From Synechococcus sp. BO 8801 (lineage in GTDB: Bacteria > Cyanobacteriota > Cyanobacteriia > PCC-6307 > Cyanobiaceae): a stretch of DNA of 64,000 nucleotides. The position numbers and the translations under genes are program-made. The DNA lies in assembly GCF_002252675.1 (NCBI RefSeq), contig NZ_NQKY01000013.1, forward strand, positions 20,168-84,167, read 5' to 3'. The notes under the pieces are model-generated. The model saw only the letters and a list, made by a program, of their open reading frames with translations. It ran no database searches and was not told the DNA's origin. Shown piece after piece: positions 55,441-63,630 of this stretch; position 1 is the stretch's first letter, and each line of letters begins with the position of its first letter.

Positions 55441-56286
55441 GTGAAGATCTACGCCATTTGCCTGATCAAGAATGAGGGCGATGTGATTGCGGATTGTCTG
55501 CATCATGCACTGACGTTCTGCGATCGGATCTTTGTTCTTGATAACGGCAGCACGGATGGTACCTGGGAAACCGTCAATGACCTTGCAGGGCAGTATCCAG
55601 CGATCGTGATTGAGGAACAGCTCCTTATTCCATTCCGTGATGGTATGCGCTCCATCGTCTACAACAAATACAACCACGAACTGACGGATCAGGATTGGTG
55701 GCTGCGGCTGGATGGGGATGAATTCCTTGAAGGGAACCCCAGAGAGGTGCTGGCCAAGGCGAATCGTGAAAGGGCCGACTTCGTGACGGCCTGGAATCTT
55801 CAGTTCTATTTCACGGATACGGATTACAAGAACTGGGCGGCCGAGCAGCTGGAACCCAGCCGACCCATCACCGAACGGCGCCGCTACTACTCCGCCAACT
55901 GGCGGGAGTACCGCTTCTTCCGCAACCAGCCCGATCAGCCGTGGAACGAAGCGGTGGCGCCCCAGTGGCCCGATGGACTCACCAAAGCCTGTTCGCAGCG
56001 CCTCTACAACCGCCACTACCCCTACCGCACGCCTGACCAGATCAAGGAGAAGCTCCAGGCCCGTTTCGGCCACGAACAGTTTCGCCATATCAACTCCATC
56101 GACTGGACATCCAAGGTGCTGCCTGCGCGCCAGCTGAACCACTTCCAGGAGGGTCAGCCACCAACCATCAACCAGTTCGATTACTACGCCAAACGCCTGC
56201 GGATGATCCGGATCACCCTGATGGGGCGTTTCAGGGCCATCCTGCGTCGGCTTCTGGGCGGCCACCGCTCCAGCCATACCTCGTAG
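55441..56286 (+). CDS. Glycosyltransferase family 2 protein
   Basis: The 281-residue GT2 enzyme has IYAICLIKNEGDVIADCLHH, FVLDNGSTDGTWE and the DxD motif in WWLRLDGDEFLEGNP. It resembles the group of GT2 enzymes with a KNE motif at the start. GTG at 55441 is the only good start before the first strand, although the frame is open upstream. Base composition returns to higher G+C here. The sugar donor is unknown. Confidence 0.85.
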   Translation: MKIYAICLIKNEGDVIADCLHHALTFCDRIFVLDNGSTDGTWETVNDLAGQYPAIVIEEQLLIPFRDGMRSIVYNKYNHELTDQDWWLRLDGDEFLEGNPREVLAKANRERADFVTAWNLQFYFTDTDYKNWAAEQLEPSRPITERRRYYSANWREYRFFRNQPDQPWNEAVAPQWPDGLTKACSQRLYNRHYPYRTPDQIKEKLQARFGHEQFRHINSIDWTSKVLPARQLNHFQEGQPPTINQFDYYAKRLRMIRITLMGRFRAILRRLLGGHRSSHTS

Positions 56287-56294
56287 GGGGGTCG

Positions 56295-57305
56295 ATGGCG
56301 CAGACCGAACAACCCGAAACGTCCGCGGCCGGTGCGGCCCCAGCAGGACAGCACACGCCGGCCATTTCCGTGGTGGTTCCGATCTACAACGCCGCGCCGC
56401 ACATCGAGCAAACCCTGCGCTCCGTGCAGAACCAGAGCCTGAGCAACTGGGAACTGATCGCCGTTGATGACGGCTCCACCGACGACAGCTTCGCCATCGT
56501 GTCCCGCCTGTTCGGGGACGATCCCCGGGTGCACCTGGTGAGCCAGCCCAACGCGGGCGTCTCGATGGCCCGCAATCGCGGGGTGGCGCGCAGCCGTGCG
56601 CCCCTGATCGCCTTCCTCGATGCCGATGACCTCTGGCATCCCGACAAACTGGGCCTGCATGTGGCCTACCACGCCGACCATCCAGATGTCGGCGTGAGTT
56701 TCGCCCGCGTCGCGTTCCTCTCCCCTGAGGGGGCGCCCACGGGCCTGCTGGCGGCCCTGCCCCGGGAATCGCATCGGCCGGTGGACTTTCTCTGTGAGAA
56801 CCCCACCAACACCACGTCGAACTGGGTGCTGCGGCGGCAGGTGTTCGACGCGGTGGGCGGATTCGTCACCGACATGAGTTATTCGGAGGATCTGGAATGG
56901 CTGCTGCGGGTGGCCTGCGATGGCCGCTGGCAGATCGCCGGCTTGCCCCAGGTGCTCACCTACTACCGCACCTCGACCGGCGGACTCTCCTCGAGCCTGC
57001 AGCGCATGGAGCGGGGCTGGCTGCGGCTGATCACCGAAGCCCGTCGCTATGCGCCGGAGCTGGTGGCGCGCCACTTCGCCACGGCCCAGGCCATCCACCT
57101 GCGCTACCTGGCCCGGCGCTCCCTGCGGCTGGGAGGGGCGCCCGCCATCGGCACCGATTTCATGCTGCGCTCCCTGCGCTCCGACTGGCGGATCCTGCTG
57201 CAGGAGCCGCGCCGTACCGTGCTCACGGCCCTGGCCGTCTTCGCCCGACAGCTGCTGGCCCCCTTCCGCCGCCCCAGTGGCCCCCGCGACGGGGCACGGC
57301 CATGA
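56295..57305 (+). CDS. Glycosyltransferase family 2 protein (first of a tandem pair)
   Basis: The 336-residue protein has a disordered 22-residue start, then ISVVVPIYNAAPHIEQTLRS, AVDDGSTDDSF, MARNRGVARS and the DxD in IAFLDADDLWHPDK. A C-terminal region with LRYLARRSLRLGG and SDWRILLQEPRRT is shared with the next gene, so the two are probably duplicates. A hydrophobic C-terminal stretch may bind the membrane. It starts 8 bp after the previous gene. Confidence 0.9.
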   Translation: MAQTEQPETSAAGAAPAGQHTPAISVVVPIYNAAPHIEQTLRSVQNQSLSNWELIAVDDGSTDDSFAIVSRLFGDDPRVHLVSQPNAGVSMARNRGVARSRAPLIAFLDADDLWHPDKLGLHVAYHADHPDVGVSFARVAFLSPEGAPTGLLAALPRESHRPVDFLCENPTNTTSNWVLRRQVFDAVGGFVTDMSYSEDLEWLLRVACDGRWQIAGLPQVLTYYRTSTGGLSSSLQRMERGWLRLITEARRYAPELVARHFATAQAIHLRYLARRSLRLGGAPAIGTDFMLRSLRSDWRILLQEPRRTVLTALAVFARQLLAPFRRPSGPRDGARP

Positions 57306-57345
57306 TGGCTCTCGCCAACGCCCCGCTGCCTGTGAGGCCACTCCC

Positions 57346-58377
57346 ATGAGCCGATCCCCCCTGGTCTCGGTGGTGATGCCGCTCTACAACTCCGCCGCCA
57401 CGGTGAGGGAAAGCCTGGAATCCGTTCTCAGCCAGACCTACCCCAACCTGGAGATCCTGGTGGTGAACGACGGCTCCACCGATGACGGGGTGGCGATCTG
57501 CCAGGGGTACCAGGACGGGCGCATTCGGGTGGTGCATCAGCAGAACCGGGGCCTGGCCGGAGCGCGCAACACCGGCATCCGGCAGGCCAAGGGGGAGTTC
57601 CTGGGATTTCTGGACAGCGATGATCTGTGGCTGCCCACCAAGGTGGAGCGCCATGTGGCCCATCTGCAGGCGCGGCCGGAGGTGGGTGTCAGCTTTTCCC
57701 GCTCCGGATTCATCGATGAGGACTCCAGGCCGATCGGGATCTACCAGATGCCGAGGCTGCAGGACATCACGCCGGAGATCGTCTTCTGCCGCAATCCGAT
57801 CGGCAATGGCTCCGCGGTCGTCATCCGCCGCGAGGTCTTCGCTGCCATTCGCTTCACCGCCAATCTCTATGGCACCGAGGAAGACTTCTTCTTCGACGAC
57901 AGCTTCCGTCAGTCCGAAGACATCGAGTGCTGGTTGCGGATCGCCCTCCAGACCCACTGGCGCATCGAGGGGATCCCCGAGGCCCTGACGCTTTACCGCA
58001 TCAGCGACGGCGGACTCTCGGCCAACCTGATGAAGCAGTACGCCACCTGGGAGCGGGTTCTGCTCAAGACCGAAACCACCAACCCCGATTTCATCGCCCA
58101 GTGGGGCTCCAGGGCCCGGGCCTATCAGCTGCGTTACCTGGCGCGCCGGGCCACCCGCCAGCGGGATGGCGCCCTGGCCGTGCGCCTGCTGCACCAATCC
58201 CTGGCCACCGACTGGAGGGTGCTGGTGGAGGAACCACGGCGCACCCTGATCACCCTGGTGGCGGCCTATCTGCTGCTGGTGTTGCCGGAGGGTCCCTATC
58301 GCTGGCTGGAGGGCCGGATGCTGCGCTCCACCGGCGCCAGCCAGAAGCGGCGCATGCAGGGGGAACTGGGACGATGA
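57346..58377 (+). CDS. Glycosyltransferase family 2 protein (second of a tandem pair)
   Basis: The 343-residue enzyme shows LVSVVMPLYNSAATVRESLE, VVNDGSTDDGVAIC, GARNTGIRQAKGEFLGFLDS with the DSDD motif, and QSEDIECWLRIA (catalytic-base region). Its C-terminal part, with LRYLARRATRQRDGA and ATDWRVLVEEPRRT, parallels the previous gene. The ATG at 57346 directly precedes the fold. Its stop overlaps the next gene by 4 bp. Confidence 0.9.
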   Translation: MSRSPLVSVVMPLYNSAATVRESLESVLSQTYPNLEILVVNDGSTDDGVAICQGYQDGRIRVVHQQNRGLAGARNTGIRQAKGEFLGFLDSDDLWLPTKVERHVAHLQARPEVGVSFSRSGFIDEDSRPIGIYQMPRLQDITPEIVFCRNPIGNGSAVVIRREVFAAIRFTANLYGTEEDFFFDDSFRQSEDIECWLRIALQTHWRIEGIPEALTLYRISDGGLSANLMKQYATWERVLLKTETTNPDFIAQWGSRARAYQLRYLARRATRQRDGALAVRLLHQSLATDWRVLVEEPRRTLITLVAAYLLLVLPEGPYRWLEGRMLRSTGASQKRRMQGELGR

Positions 58378-58829
58378 AGATCCTGCTGGTCTGTTCTTCG
58401 GGGGGGCATTTCAAGGCCCTGCAGCAACTGGTCGACTTCTGGGGGCGCCATCCCCATCTCTGGATCACCTTCCGCACGCCGACCACCGAAACGGCGCTGG
58501 CCGGGGAGCCGGTGCAATGGGCCCACAGCCCCACCAACCGCAACCTTCCGAATCTGCTGCGCAACCTGGGGCTGGCACTGCAGGTGATCCGCAGCCAGCG
58601 GCCGGACGTGATCGTTTCGACCGGTGCCGGCGTGGCCGTCCCCTTTCTTCTGCTCGGTAAGCTGTTCGGATGCAAGACCGTGTTCATCGAGTCCGTGACC
58701 CGCATCGAGACCCTGAGCCTCTCGGCGCGGCTCGTTCGACCGTTTCTTGACATCCTCTACGTGCACTGGCCCCAGCTGCAGCGTCGCTATCCCCGCGCCG
58801 AACTTGTCCAGGACAAGGTGACACCATGA
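58374..58829 (+). CDS. Alg14/PssD-like glycosyltransferase membrane subunit
   Basis: The 151-residue protein matches the N-terminal half of a GT28/GT-B enzyme: ILLVCSSGGHFKALQQLV, VIRSQRPDVIVSTGAGVAVP, and FIESVTRIETLSLSARL. In eukaryotic Alg14 and bacterial PssD/CpsF-type proteins this half anchors the complex and binds the lipid acceptor. It overlaps both neighbours by 4 bp. It should pair with the next product to form one enzyme. Confidence 0.88.
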   Translation: MKILLVCSSGGHFKALQQLVDFWGRHPHLWITFRTPTTETALAGEPVQWAHSPTNRNLPNLLRNLGLALQVIRSQRPDVIVSTGAGVAVPFLLLGKLFGCKTVFIESVTRIETLSLSARLVRPFLDILYVHWPQLQRRYPRAELVQDKVTP

Positions 58830-59305
58830 TCCTGGTGAGCGTGGGAACGGAACAGTTCCCGTTCAACCGGCTGATGCAGTGGATGGAGCTGCTGATCCAG
58901 CAGGAGCTCATCGATGAGGAGATCGTTGTTCAATACGGCACCTGTACCTTTCTCCCCAGCGGCACCACCGTGTACCGGTTGCTGAAGGAGGACTCCTTTC
59001 GGGCCCTGGTGGAAAAGGCTCGGATCGTGATTGCCCATTGCGGGGAAGGAACGGTCCTGTTGCTCGATGAACTGGAGCAGCCCTTCATTCTGGTGCCCCG
59101 CAGCGTCCGCTACCAGGAACATGTCGACGATCACCAGGTGGAACTCGCCCTGGCCCTGAAGCAGATGGGTGTGCCGATCGCCTGGAGTCCAGGGGATCTC
59201 GTGCGCTTTCTCGGTGCCCCGTTCAAGACCTCGATCAGCGACGTGACCGACAGCTCCGCCCAGTCCCTCTGCCGGAGTCTCCACTCCCACTTTCCCGAGC
59301 CATGA
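58826..59305 (+). CDS. Alg13/PssE-like glycosyltransferase catalytic subunit
   Basis: The 159-residue protein is the C-terminal GT28 half: ILVSVGTEQFPFNRLMQWME, VVQYGTCTF, IVIAHCGEGTVLLLDELEQP (nucleotide-sugar site) and ILVPRSVRYQEHVDDHQVE. It would join the Alg14-like subunit to add the second sugar (often glucuronic acid or GlcNAc in family relatives) to the lipid carrier. The start and stop each overlap the neighbours by 4 bp, so it is translated together with the fusion that follows. Confidence 0.88.
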   Translation: MILVSVGTEQFPFNRLMQWMELLIQQELIDEEIVVQYGTCTFLPSGTTVYRLLKEDSFRALVEKARIVIAHCGEGTVLLLDELEQPFILVPRSVRYQEHVDDHQVELALALKQMGVPIAWSPGDLVRFLGAPFKTSISDVTDSSAQSLCRSLHSHFPEP

Positions 59306-60303
59306 GCGGCGGCCCGTCTTCCCAGGATTCGTTCGTCAGGACCGTGCGCAACGGTGTCCTGATCCTGCAGCTGCCGCCCCGGCTCACCGTGGCCGAAGCC
59401 GTGGCGTTCCGCTCCGGTTTCGGGGGCTGGCTGGCGGAGGTGCAGGACCTGCGGCAGGTGATCCTGGATTTCGGGCGCACGGCCATCATCGACAGCAGCG
59501 GCATCGGTGCCCTGGTGGGCGCCATCAAGGCGGCCCAGGAGCGCGCGGTTCCCCTGGCGGCCTGGAGCCTGAACCGTCAGGTGTTCCTGGCCCTGCAGAT
59601 GACGGGACTGGAGAAGGTCCTGCCGGTCACGGCCCATTCCGAGGGGCTGTTGCCCCAGCTGTCCCATACGGAAGACCAGCGGCCACCGCTCACCCACCCC
59701 TCGGTGCGCTCCGCCGTCAAGCGAGGCATGGATGTCTGCGGCGCCCTGGTGGGGCTGGGGGTCACGGCGGTGCTGTTCCTGCCCATCGCCCTGGCCATCC
59801 GTCTCGACAGCCCGGGGCCGATCCTGTTCCGGCAGGTGCGCTGCGGCTGGATGGGCCGCCATTTCCGGATCTGGAAGTTCCGCTCGATGGTCACCGATGC
59901 CGAACGTCTGAAGGACAGTGTGGTGAACCAGGCCCAGGGGGCCTTCTTCAAGAATGACAATGACCCCAGGATCACCCGCGTGGGCCGGATCCTGCGCAAG
60001 ACCAGCCTGGATGAACTGCCCCAGTTCTGGAACGTGCTGATCGGCGACATGAGCCTGATCGGCACACGGCCCGCCACCCCGGACGAAGTGCGCCGCTACG
60101 CCATCCCCAGCTGGCAGCGGTTCGATGTGCGGCCTGGTCTGAGTGGCGAATGGCAGGTGAGCGGCCGCTCTTCGATCCGGGATTTCGAAGATGTGATCCG
60201 GCTGGATCTGCGCTACCAGCAGAACTGGAGCCTGGGATATGACCTCAAGCTGATCGTCCGCACCTTTCTTGTGCTGTTCAGCAAGAACTCAGGGGCGGCA
60301 TGA
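59302..60303 (+). CDS. STAS domain fused to a polyprenyl-phosphate sugar-1-phosphate transferase
   Basis: The 333-residue protein joins two domains. Residues 12-118 are a STAS domain with VILDFGRTAIIDSSGIGALV, including the Asp-Ser-Ser-Gly at 64-67 that carries the regulatory phosphoserine in such domains. Residues 138-325 are a bacterial sugar transferase (PF02397): SAVKRGMDVCGALVGLG, one hydrophobic anchor (about 146-168), SPGPILFRQVRCG, FRIWKFRSMVTDAERL, DPRITRVGRILRKTSLDELP and GDMSLIGTRP. This family starts polysaccharide repeats by placing the first sugar phosphate on undecaprenyl phosphate. The long N-terminal membrane region of WbaP/WcaJ is replaced by the STAS domain. It overlaps both neighbours by 4 bp. 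Confidence 0.95.
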   Translation: MSGGPSSQDSFVRTVRNGVLILQLPPRLTVAEAVAFRSGFGGWLAEVQDLRQVILDFGRTAIIDSSGIGALVGAIKAAQERAVPLAAWSLNRQVFLALQMTGLEKVLPVTAHSEGLLPQLSHTEDQRPPLTHPSVRSAVKRGMDVCGALVGLGVTAVLFLPIALAIRLDSPGPILFRQVRCGWMGRHFRIWKFRSMVTDAERLKDSVVNQAQGAFFKNDNDPRITRVGRILRKTSLDELPQFWNVLIGDMSLIGTRPATPDEVRRYAIPSWQRFDVRPGLSGEWQVSGRSSIRDFEDVIRLDLRYQQNWSLGYDLKLIVRTFLVLFSKNSGAA

Positions 60304-60800
60304 ACCTGCCCCAGGCCTCAGAATCCGATCGGCCCCTCAGCCAGCTCGCCGTCAACAGTGATCTCGATGAGATCGAGACGGTGCTCCGCTGGTTCGAGCA
60401 GCTGGCTGATCCCGCCGTGCCGTCGGAGCTCTGGATGCAGGCCCAGCTGGGCCTGGTCGAGGGGTTCACCAACGCGGTCCGCCATGCCCACGCCGATCTG
60501 GACACGCCGCCGCCGGTCCAGCTGTCGGTGCAAGTGAGCAGCCAGCGGTTCTGCGTGCAGATCCTCGACCAGGGTGCCCCCTTCGACTTCGAGGCCGCCC
60601 TGGCCACCGTGGAGAAGGCCGTGGAAACCAGCGATCACGATCCCCTCGCCAGGGAGGCCCACTGGGGCCTCGTGATGTTGCTGAAACTGCGCAGCGCCTA
60701 CGGATGGACGATCAGCCAACGGCGTATCGACGCAGCGACCAACTGTCTGTCCCTGTGCCACCCCCTCAGCGCGGATGGGGGGACAGGAAGGTCATCGTGA
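60300..60800 (+). CDS. RsbW-type ATP-binding serine kinase (HATPase_c_2)
   Basis: The 166-residue protein has the anti-sigma kinase fold: N-box LGLVEGFTNAVRHAHAD (Glu54, Asn58), VQILDQGAPFDFE (G1-like), and AHWGLVMLLKLRSAYGW (G2-like). Such proteins phosphorylate STAS serines and bind partners according to the phosphorylation state. Its ATG overlaps the STAS-transferase stop by 4 bp, so its first substrate is probably that STAS domain. No sigma factor gene is in the window. The last 35 bp overlap the end of the convergent gene. Confidence 0.9.
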   Translation: MNLPQASESDRPLSQLAVNSDLDEIETVLRWFEQLADPAVPSELWMQAQLGLVEGFTNAVRHAHADLDTPPPVQLSVQVSSQRFCVQILDQGAPFDFEAALATVEKAVETSDHDPLAREAHWGLVMLLKLRSAYGWTISQRRIDAATNCLSLCHPLSADGGTGRSS

Positions 60801-61269
60801 AGTACTCGGGATGGCAACGGGCTGGCTGAAAGATCGACCAGCGCGTCCACAGATGCAGGTAGTGGTTCGTCCCGTTCGGCCCCCGTCCCCAGCCATGGGC
60901 GACGGACTGGCCCCAGACGATGCTGTTCGCTTCCAGGGCCTTTCTTCGCTCCGGAGGGAGTGAGCTCAGATCTCCCCGGTAGAGAATTCTCCGGCCCCGG
61001 TAGAAGAAGGCGGGTTCGGTGTCCGAGTCCTTGTGGTGCTCATCGACCAGGAACCACACCTTCTTGCTCTTCTGGAGCATCCAGAAGCTGCGCGAACAGC
61101 GGGGAGGGACGGTGTCGTTCTTGTAGCTGTAGAGCAGGCCGTGGTGATGGTCCGGAGCCGCAAGGGCTGGGGTGACGATCTCCAGACCCATGAACAGAAG
61201 GGCAGACGTGCTGACGGCGAATCGGTGCAACCGTGACGCTTGGACCGATTGCCGCAATCCAGGCTGCAA
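60766..61269 (-). CDS. Small secreted hypothetical protein
   Basis: Up to 167 residues. A hydrophobic stretch (RFAVSTSALLFMGLEIVTPA) ending in PALA-APD looks like a signal peptide; the start may be the TTG at 61269 or a later TTG just before the stretch. The mature part has aromatic, charged segments (FWMLQKSKKVWFLVDEHHKD, FFYRGRRILYRG, NHYLHLWTRWSIF) and two cysteines (one at PPRCSR, one near PARCHP). No family recognised. It overlaps the RsbW-type kinase gene tail to tail by 35 bp. Confidence 0.55.
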   Translation of the reverse strand: MQPGLRQSVQASRLHRFAVSTSALLFMGLEIVTPALAAPDHHHGLLYSYKNDTVPPRCSRSFWMLQKSKKVWFLVDEHHKDSDTEPAFFYRGRRILYRGDLSSLPPERRKALEANSIVWGQSVAHGWGRGPNGTNHYLHLWTRWSIFQPARCHPEYFTMTFLSPHPR

Positions 61270-61399
61270 CCGGGTTCACCGTTGGACTTGGGGGGAGGAC
61301 TTTAGACCGAGGACTGGCGTGTTCCGGGACGGCCCCGGACCGTGGCTGCGTTCAGCTCGCTAACCTCAGACCAGAAGTCTGATCCCGGCTGACCGCACC

Positions 61400-61987
61400 G
61401 TGAACCGCCAAGCCATCCTGCCCCTGGCTCTGGCCCTGTTCAGCTGTCTGGCCGGATGGTGGGTGGAGCCCGCCCTGGCCGCCGCCCCCGGCACCGACCC
61501 GACGGCGATCGGCCCTGAACCTGCAGCGACGACGGTGGAGCCCGCCTTCCCCCCGCTGCAGCTGATCCTGGACCGCCGGAGCCGGCTGCTGAAGGTGATG
61601 GAGGGGGACCGGGAACGGCGCCGCTTCCGGGTCGGGGTGGGCATGCCCGGCTGGGAGACGCCGGTGGGTTCCTTCAGCGTGATCGAGAAGACCGCCTACC
61701 CGATCTGGGAACATCCCGCCAAGGGCGTGCGCATTCCCCCCGGCCCCACCAATCCCCTAGGTTCCCGCTGGATCGGCTTCCATCGCGACTGCAAGGGCCG
61801 GCGTGGCTTCAACGGCCAGGAGCACCTGGAGGTGAAGGGGTGCGTGACCTCCGGGTTCCACGGCACGCCGAATCGCGACAGTGTCGGCGGTGCCGTCTCC
61901 CATGGCTGTGTGCGGCTGTTCGATGAGGACGTCAGGGAGCTGTTCGAGATGGTGCAGGTCGGCACACCGGTGACGGTGCTGCCCTGA
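61400..61987 (+). CDS. L,D-transpeptidase (YkuD domain), exported
   Basis: The 195-residue protein has a signal peptide (LPLALALFSCLAGWWVEPAL, cleavage near ALA-AAP) and a YkuD catalytic domain from about residue 52: LQLILDRRSRLLKVMEGD, GMPGWETPVGSFSV, and the active-site stretch SGFHGTPNRDSVGGAVSHGC followed by VRL, with the nucleophilic Cys. Such enzymes form 3-3 crosslinks or attach proteins to peptidoglycan. Start GTG at 61400. It stands 74 bp upstream of glgA. Confidence 0.92.
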   Translation: MNRQAILPLALALFSCLAGWWVEPALAAAPGTDPTAIGPEPAATTVEPAFPPLQLILDRRSRLLKVMEGDRERRRFRVGVGMPGWETPVGSFSVIEKTAYPIWEHPAKGVRIPPGPTNPLGSRWIGFHRDCKGRRGFNGQEHLEVKGCVTSGFHGTPNRDSVGGAVSHGCVRLFDEDVRELFEMVQVGTPVTVLP

Positions 61988-62061
61988 GCCCGCTGCCTGT
62001 GGCCGCCGGAGCGCTCCGTGGCAGCCCGTAGAGTTCCAGGCGCACCAGCGATCGAGCACGG

Positions 62062-63606
62062 ATGAGGGTTCTGTTTGCCGCTGCGGAGTGCGCTCCGATG
62101 ATCAAGGTGGGGGGCATGGGCGACGTGGTCGGCTCCCTGCCACCGGCCCTGGCGGCATTGGGGCACGACGTCCGGATCATCATGCCGGGCTACGGAAAAC
62201 TGTGGAGTCGGCTGGAGATTCCGGCCGAACCGATGTGGCGTGGCCACGCGATGGGCACCGATTTCGCCATCTACGAAACCCGCCACCCCACCAGCGGTCT
62301 GACCATCTATCTGGTGGGCCATCCGGTGTTCGATCCCGAGCGCATCTATGGCGGTGAAGATGAGGACTGGCGCTTCACCTTCTTTGCCAACGCCACAGCC
62401 GAATTCGCCTGGAACGGCGGCTGGAAGCCCCAGGTTCTCCATTGCCACGACTGGCACACGGGAATGATCCCGGTGTGGATGCATCAGGACCCGGAGATCA
62501 GCACGGTGTTCACCATCCACAACCTCCGCTACCAGGGCCCCTGGCGCTGGAAGCTGGACCGCATGACCTGGTGCCCCTGGTACATGCAGGGCGACCACAC
62601 CATGGCGGCGGCCCTGCTCTATGCCGACCGGGTGAATGCGGTCTCGCCCACCTATGCGATGGAGATCCGCACGCCCGAGTATGGCGAGCGGATCGACGGC
62701 CTGCTCAACTTCATCAGCGGCAAGCTGCGCGGCATCCTCAACGGCATCGACACCGAGGACTGGAATCCCGCCACCGACACCACCCTGCCGGCCCCCTTCT
62801 CCTCAGGCGACCTCAGCGGCCGCAGCGCCAGCAAGAGGCTGCTGCAGGAACGGATGGGCCTCAACGTCAACCCCCGCTCCTACCTGATGGGGATGGTGAG
62901 CCGGCTGGTGGACCAGAAGGGCGTCGACCTGCTGCTGCAGGTCGCCGACCGGGTGCTGGCCTACAGCGACAGCCAGTTCGTGGTGCTGGGCACCGGTGAT
63001 CGGGGCTACGAGTCGGGCCTGTGGCAGATGGCGGCCCGCCACCCCGGCCGCTTCTCCGTGTTCCTCACCTACGACGACGCCCTGTCGCGGCTGATCTATG
63101 CCGGCAGCGACGCCTTCCTGATGCCGAGCCGCTTCGAGCCCTGCGGCATCAGCCAGATGCTGGCGATGCGCTACGGCTCGATCCCGGTGGTGCGCCGTGT
63201 CGGCGGCCTGGTGGACACCGTCCCCCCCAACGACCCCACCGCCGGCACCGGCACCGGCTACGGCTTCGATCGCTACGAAGCGATCGACTTCTACACGACG
63301 ATCGTGCGCTCCTGGGAGGCCTACCGCAACGAGCCCAGCTGGCAGGAGCTGCAGCGGCGGGCCATGACCACCGACTTCAGCTGGAACCGCTCCGCCCTGG
63401 AGTACGACGCCATGTACCGGGAGGTCTGCGGGGTCAAGGAGCCCACCCCCGACGCGGCCCAGGTGGAGCGCTTCTCCCAGGGTCAGGGGGCGGATCCGAG
63501 CCTGCTGCACGACGACTCCCGGCCGGAGGGGTCCCCCAAGGAGCCGCCGCCGCCCCAGCGTCCCCGCAACCCCCTGGCCCTGCTGCGCCGCCGCAACGAC
63601 TCCTGA
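62062..63606 (+). CDS. glgA: Glycogen synthase (ADP-glucose type)
   Basis: GlgA extends alpha-1,4-glucan from ADP-glucose. The 514-residue GT5 enzyme has the ADP-glucose motif in [63 protein letters not shown] and [20 protein letters not shown]. Compared with E. coli GlgA (477 residues) it has a C-terminal extension of about 40 residues rich in Pro, Asp and Arg. Such extended GlgA proteins are usual in picocyanobacteria. Confidence 0.97.
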   Translation: MRVLFAAAECAPMIKVGGMGDVVGSLPPALAALGHDVRIIMPGYGKLWSRLEIPAEPMWRGHAMGTDFAIYETRHPTSGLTIYLVGHPVFDPERIYGGEDEDWRFTFFANATAEFAWNGGWKPQVLHCHDWHTGMIPVWMHQDPEISTVFTIHNLRYQGPWRWKLDRMTWCPWYMQGDHTMAAALLYADRVNAVSPTYAMEIRTPEYGERIDGLLNFISGKLRGILNGIDTEDWNPATDTTLPAPFSSGDLSGRSASKRLLQERMGLNVNPRSYLMGMVSRLVDQKGVDLLLQVADRVLAYSDSQFVVLGTGDRGYESGLWQMAARHPGRFSVFLTYDDALSRLIYAGSDAFLMPSRFEPCGISQMLAMRYGSIPVVRRVGGLVDTVPPNDPTAGTGTGYGFDRYEAIDFYTTIVRSWEAYRNEPSWQELQRRAMTTDFSWNRSALEYDAMYREVCGVKEPTPDAAQVERFSQGQGADPSLLHDDSRPEGSPKEPPPPQRPRNPLALLRRRNDS

Positions 63607-63630
63607 GCCAGCTCCCCGTGCCCGGCGTCC

